A stretch of 64,000 nt of DNA from JABFWF01 sp035539135 (GTDB lineage Bacteria; Pseudomonadota; Gammaproteobacteria; Xanthomonadales; Xanthomonadaceae): the NCBI GenBank assembly GCA_035539135.1, contig DATLJD010000012.1:62001-126000 (forward strand). Direction: 5' to 3'. This document shows, piece by piece, positions 62,783 through 64,000 of this stretch. The notes beneath the pieces were generated by a model, which saw only the letters and a list, made by a program, of their open reading frames with translations, had not been told where the DNA came from and searched no databases. Position 1 is the first letter of the stretch; every line of letters begins with the position of its first letter. Both the position numbers and the translations under genes were made by a program.

Positions 62783-63865
62783 CTACTCCGCGCCGGCGCC
62801 CGCGTGCGCGGCCGGCTGGGCGGCGGCGGTCGCGGCCGGCGCCGCCTCGACGATCTTCGCGCCCGGGCGCAGCTTGCCGGTGCCGTCGACCACGATGCGG
62901 TCGCCGGCGCGCAGGCCCTCGAGGATCTCGACCTGGCCGTCGCGGCGCGCGCCCGCGCGCACGTTGGCCTGCTCGACGCTGCCGTCGTCCTTCACCCGCC
63001 AGGCGAAGCTGGTCTGGCCGACCTGGACCACCGCGATCTCCGGCGCCAGCAACGCCTGCCGCGCCGGCAGCAGCGCGCGCACCTCGACCAGCATGCCGGG
63101 CCGCAGTGCGTGGTCGGGGTTGGCGAAGGCGGCACGCACGGTGGCCGCGCGCGTGCCCGGATCGATGCGCGCGTCAACCGTCTCGACGGTGCCGGCGAAG
63201 ACCCGGCCGCGGAAGGCGACCACCCGCCCCTCGACCTGCTGGCCGCGGGCCACGTCGCCCAGCCGGGTTTCCGGGACCGGGAAGTCGACGTACATGCGGT
63301 CGAGGTCGTCCAGCGTCGCGATCGCCGTGCCCGGCGTGACCAGCGCGCCCGGGCTGACCTGGCGGATGCCGAGCACGCCGGAAAACGGCGCGCGGATCAC
63401 CCGGTCGCCCAGTTGCGCGCGCACCTGGGCGACGCGTGCGTTGGCGGCGTCGCGGGTCGCGCGCTGCGCGTCCAGCGCCGAGCGCGCGATCAGCTGCTGC
63501 GCGGCCAGCTCCTGCTGGCGCTTGTACAGGCGCTCGGCCTCGTTCGCCGCGGCCTGCGCCTCGGCCAGCGCGGCCTGCTGCTGCTGGCCGCTGAGGGTGA
63601 CCAGCGGCGCGCCCGCCTTCACCGTGTCGCCGCTGTCGAAGTGGACCTGCTGCACGGTCTCGCTGACCTTGGCGGTGACCGTCACCGACTCGCGCGCGCG
63701 CGCCGTGCCCAACGCCTGCAGGTTGTCCTGGAAGGGCTTCAGCGCCAGCCGCGTGGTGGTGACCACGACCGCCTCCGCGCCGCCGCCGGCCGCATCGCGC
63801 TGGCCGCCGCAGGCGGCGAGCAGGAGGACGGACAGGACGCAGGCGACGGGCAGCAGTCTGGGCAT
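62783..63865 (-). CDS. RND efflux periplasmic adaptor (membrane fusion lipoprotein)
   Basis: 360 aa. Signal peptide with lipobox LLLAAC at residue about 19, barrel-sandwich half (HFDSGDTVKAGAPLVTL), helical hairpin (EAQAAANEAERLYKRQQ; VAQVRAQLGDRVIRAPFSGVLGI), beta-barrel and a C-terminal Ala-rich tail. First gene of a two-gene pump operon; no regulator is visible before the window ends (135 nt upstream are not coding). Confidence 0.95.
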   Translation of the reverse strand: MPRLLPVACVLSVLLLAACGGQRDAAGGGAEAVVVTTTRLALKPFQDNLQALGTARARESVTVTAKVSETVQQVHFDSGDTVKAGAPLVTLSGQQQQAALAEAQAAANEAERLYKRQQELAAQQLIARSALDAQRATRDAANARVAQVRAQLGDRVIRAPFSGVLGIRQVSPGALVTPGTAIATLDDLDRMYVDFPVPETRLGDVARGQQVEGRVVAFRGRVFAGTVETVDARIDPGTRAATVRAAFANPDHALRPGMLVEVRALLPARQALLAPEIAVVQVGQTSFAWRVKDDGSVEQANVRAGARRDGQVEILEGLRAGDRIVVDGTGKLRPGAKIVEAAPAATAAAQPAAHAGAGAE

Positions 63866-64000
63866 CGGGCGGGAACGCTCGCGGACAGGCGGGGAAACGC
63901 CCGAGTGTACGGGCTGGCGGCCGGGGCCACCCCTGCCGTTGGGCCCACGCCACCGTGGTCAACCGCGCGCTTCGTGATGCGTTGCCGGCTTTTTCGCGCG

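Overview
The window is high-GC (about 70 percent by eye), gene-dense DNA of a gammaproteobacterium. Gene order and protein types (rpoN2-vemR-fleQ, a Pseudomonas/Xanthomonas-style flagellar block, a cheYZA-motCD-parA-cheW operon, short intergenic palindromes) fit a Xanthomonadaceae/Lysobacteraceae member. Genus is inferred from memory of gene order, not from a search.

Layout. 1-1850: the end of a capsule-type glycosyltransferase and an unusual cytidylyltransferase-RraA fusion, probably for glycan (possibly flagellin glycan) synthesis. 2.0-6.2 kb: filament genes fliC, flaG, fliD, fliS, a fliT-like gene and a PilZ-like gene. 6.4-10.4 kb: an orphan NarL-type regulator, then rpoN2, vemR and fleQ, the top of the flagellar hierarchy. 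10.5-28.8 kb: one long run, fliEFGHIJK, fliLMNOPQR, flhB, flhA, flhF, flhG and fliA, most with 4-nt stop/start overlaps. 29.0-35.4 kb: cheY, cheZ, cheA, motC, motD, parA, cheW. 35.4-43.4 kb: an accessory island on the minus strand: a PEBP gene broken by a stop codon, then an RHS/YD-repeat polymorphic-toxin locus. 43.5-56.4 kb: a second chemosensory operon (STAS, cheY, cheA, cheW, MCP, GGDEF-EAL, cheR, cheD, cheB, MCP-like). 56.6-64 kb: an orphan histidine kinase, an FAD-dependent oxidoreductase, a TrmH-type RNA methyltransferase and an RND efflux pair.

Regulation is readable. Sigma-54 (-24/-12) sites sit before fliD, fliE and fliL. Sigma-28 (FliA) sites sit before fliC, cheY, motC, the STAS operon and the MCP gene. 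FleQ with RpoN would therefore drive basal-body genes and FliA the late filament, motor and chemotaxis genes. The hook/rod genes (flg) and flgM are not in this window.

The most unusual locus is 36.66-43.41 kb. The RHS protein is made as two overlapping genes (ATGA). The large one is a secreted YD-repeat shell ending in five fibronectin-III-like modules. The small one has its own signal peptide, the RHS core motif and an AT-richer C-terminal domain with a D-x9-E-x-K nuclease-like signature, followed 8 nt later by a probable immunity gene. Composition drops sharply at the shell/tip junction, as expected for exchanged toxin-immunity tips. Three families of intergenic repeats (palindromes with AGCAAGCTCCGCT arms, CTCTCCCGC-type hairpin elements, and TCTCCCG heptad arrays) recur between genes.
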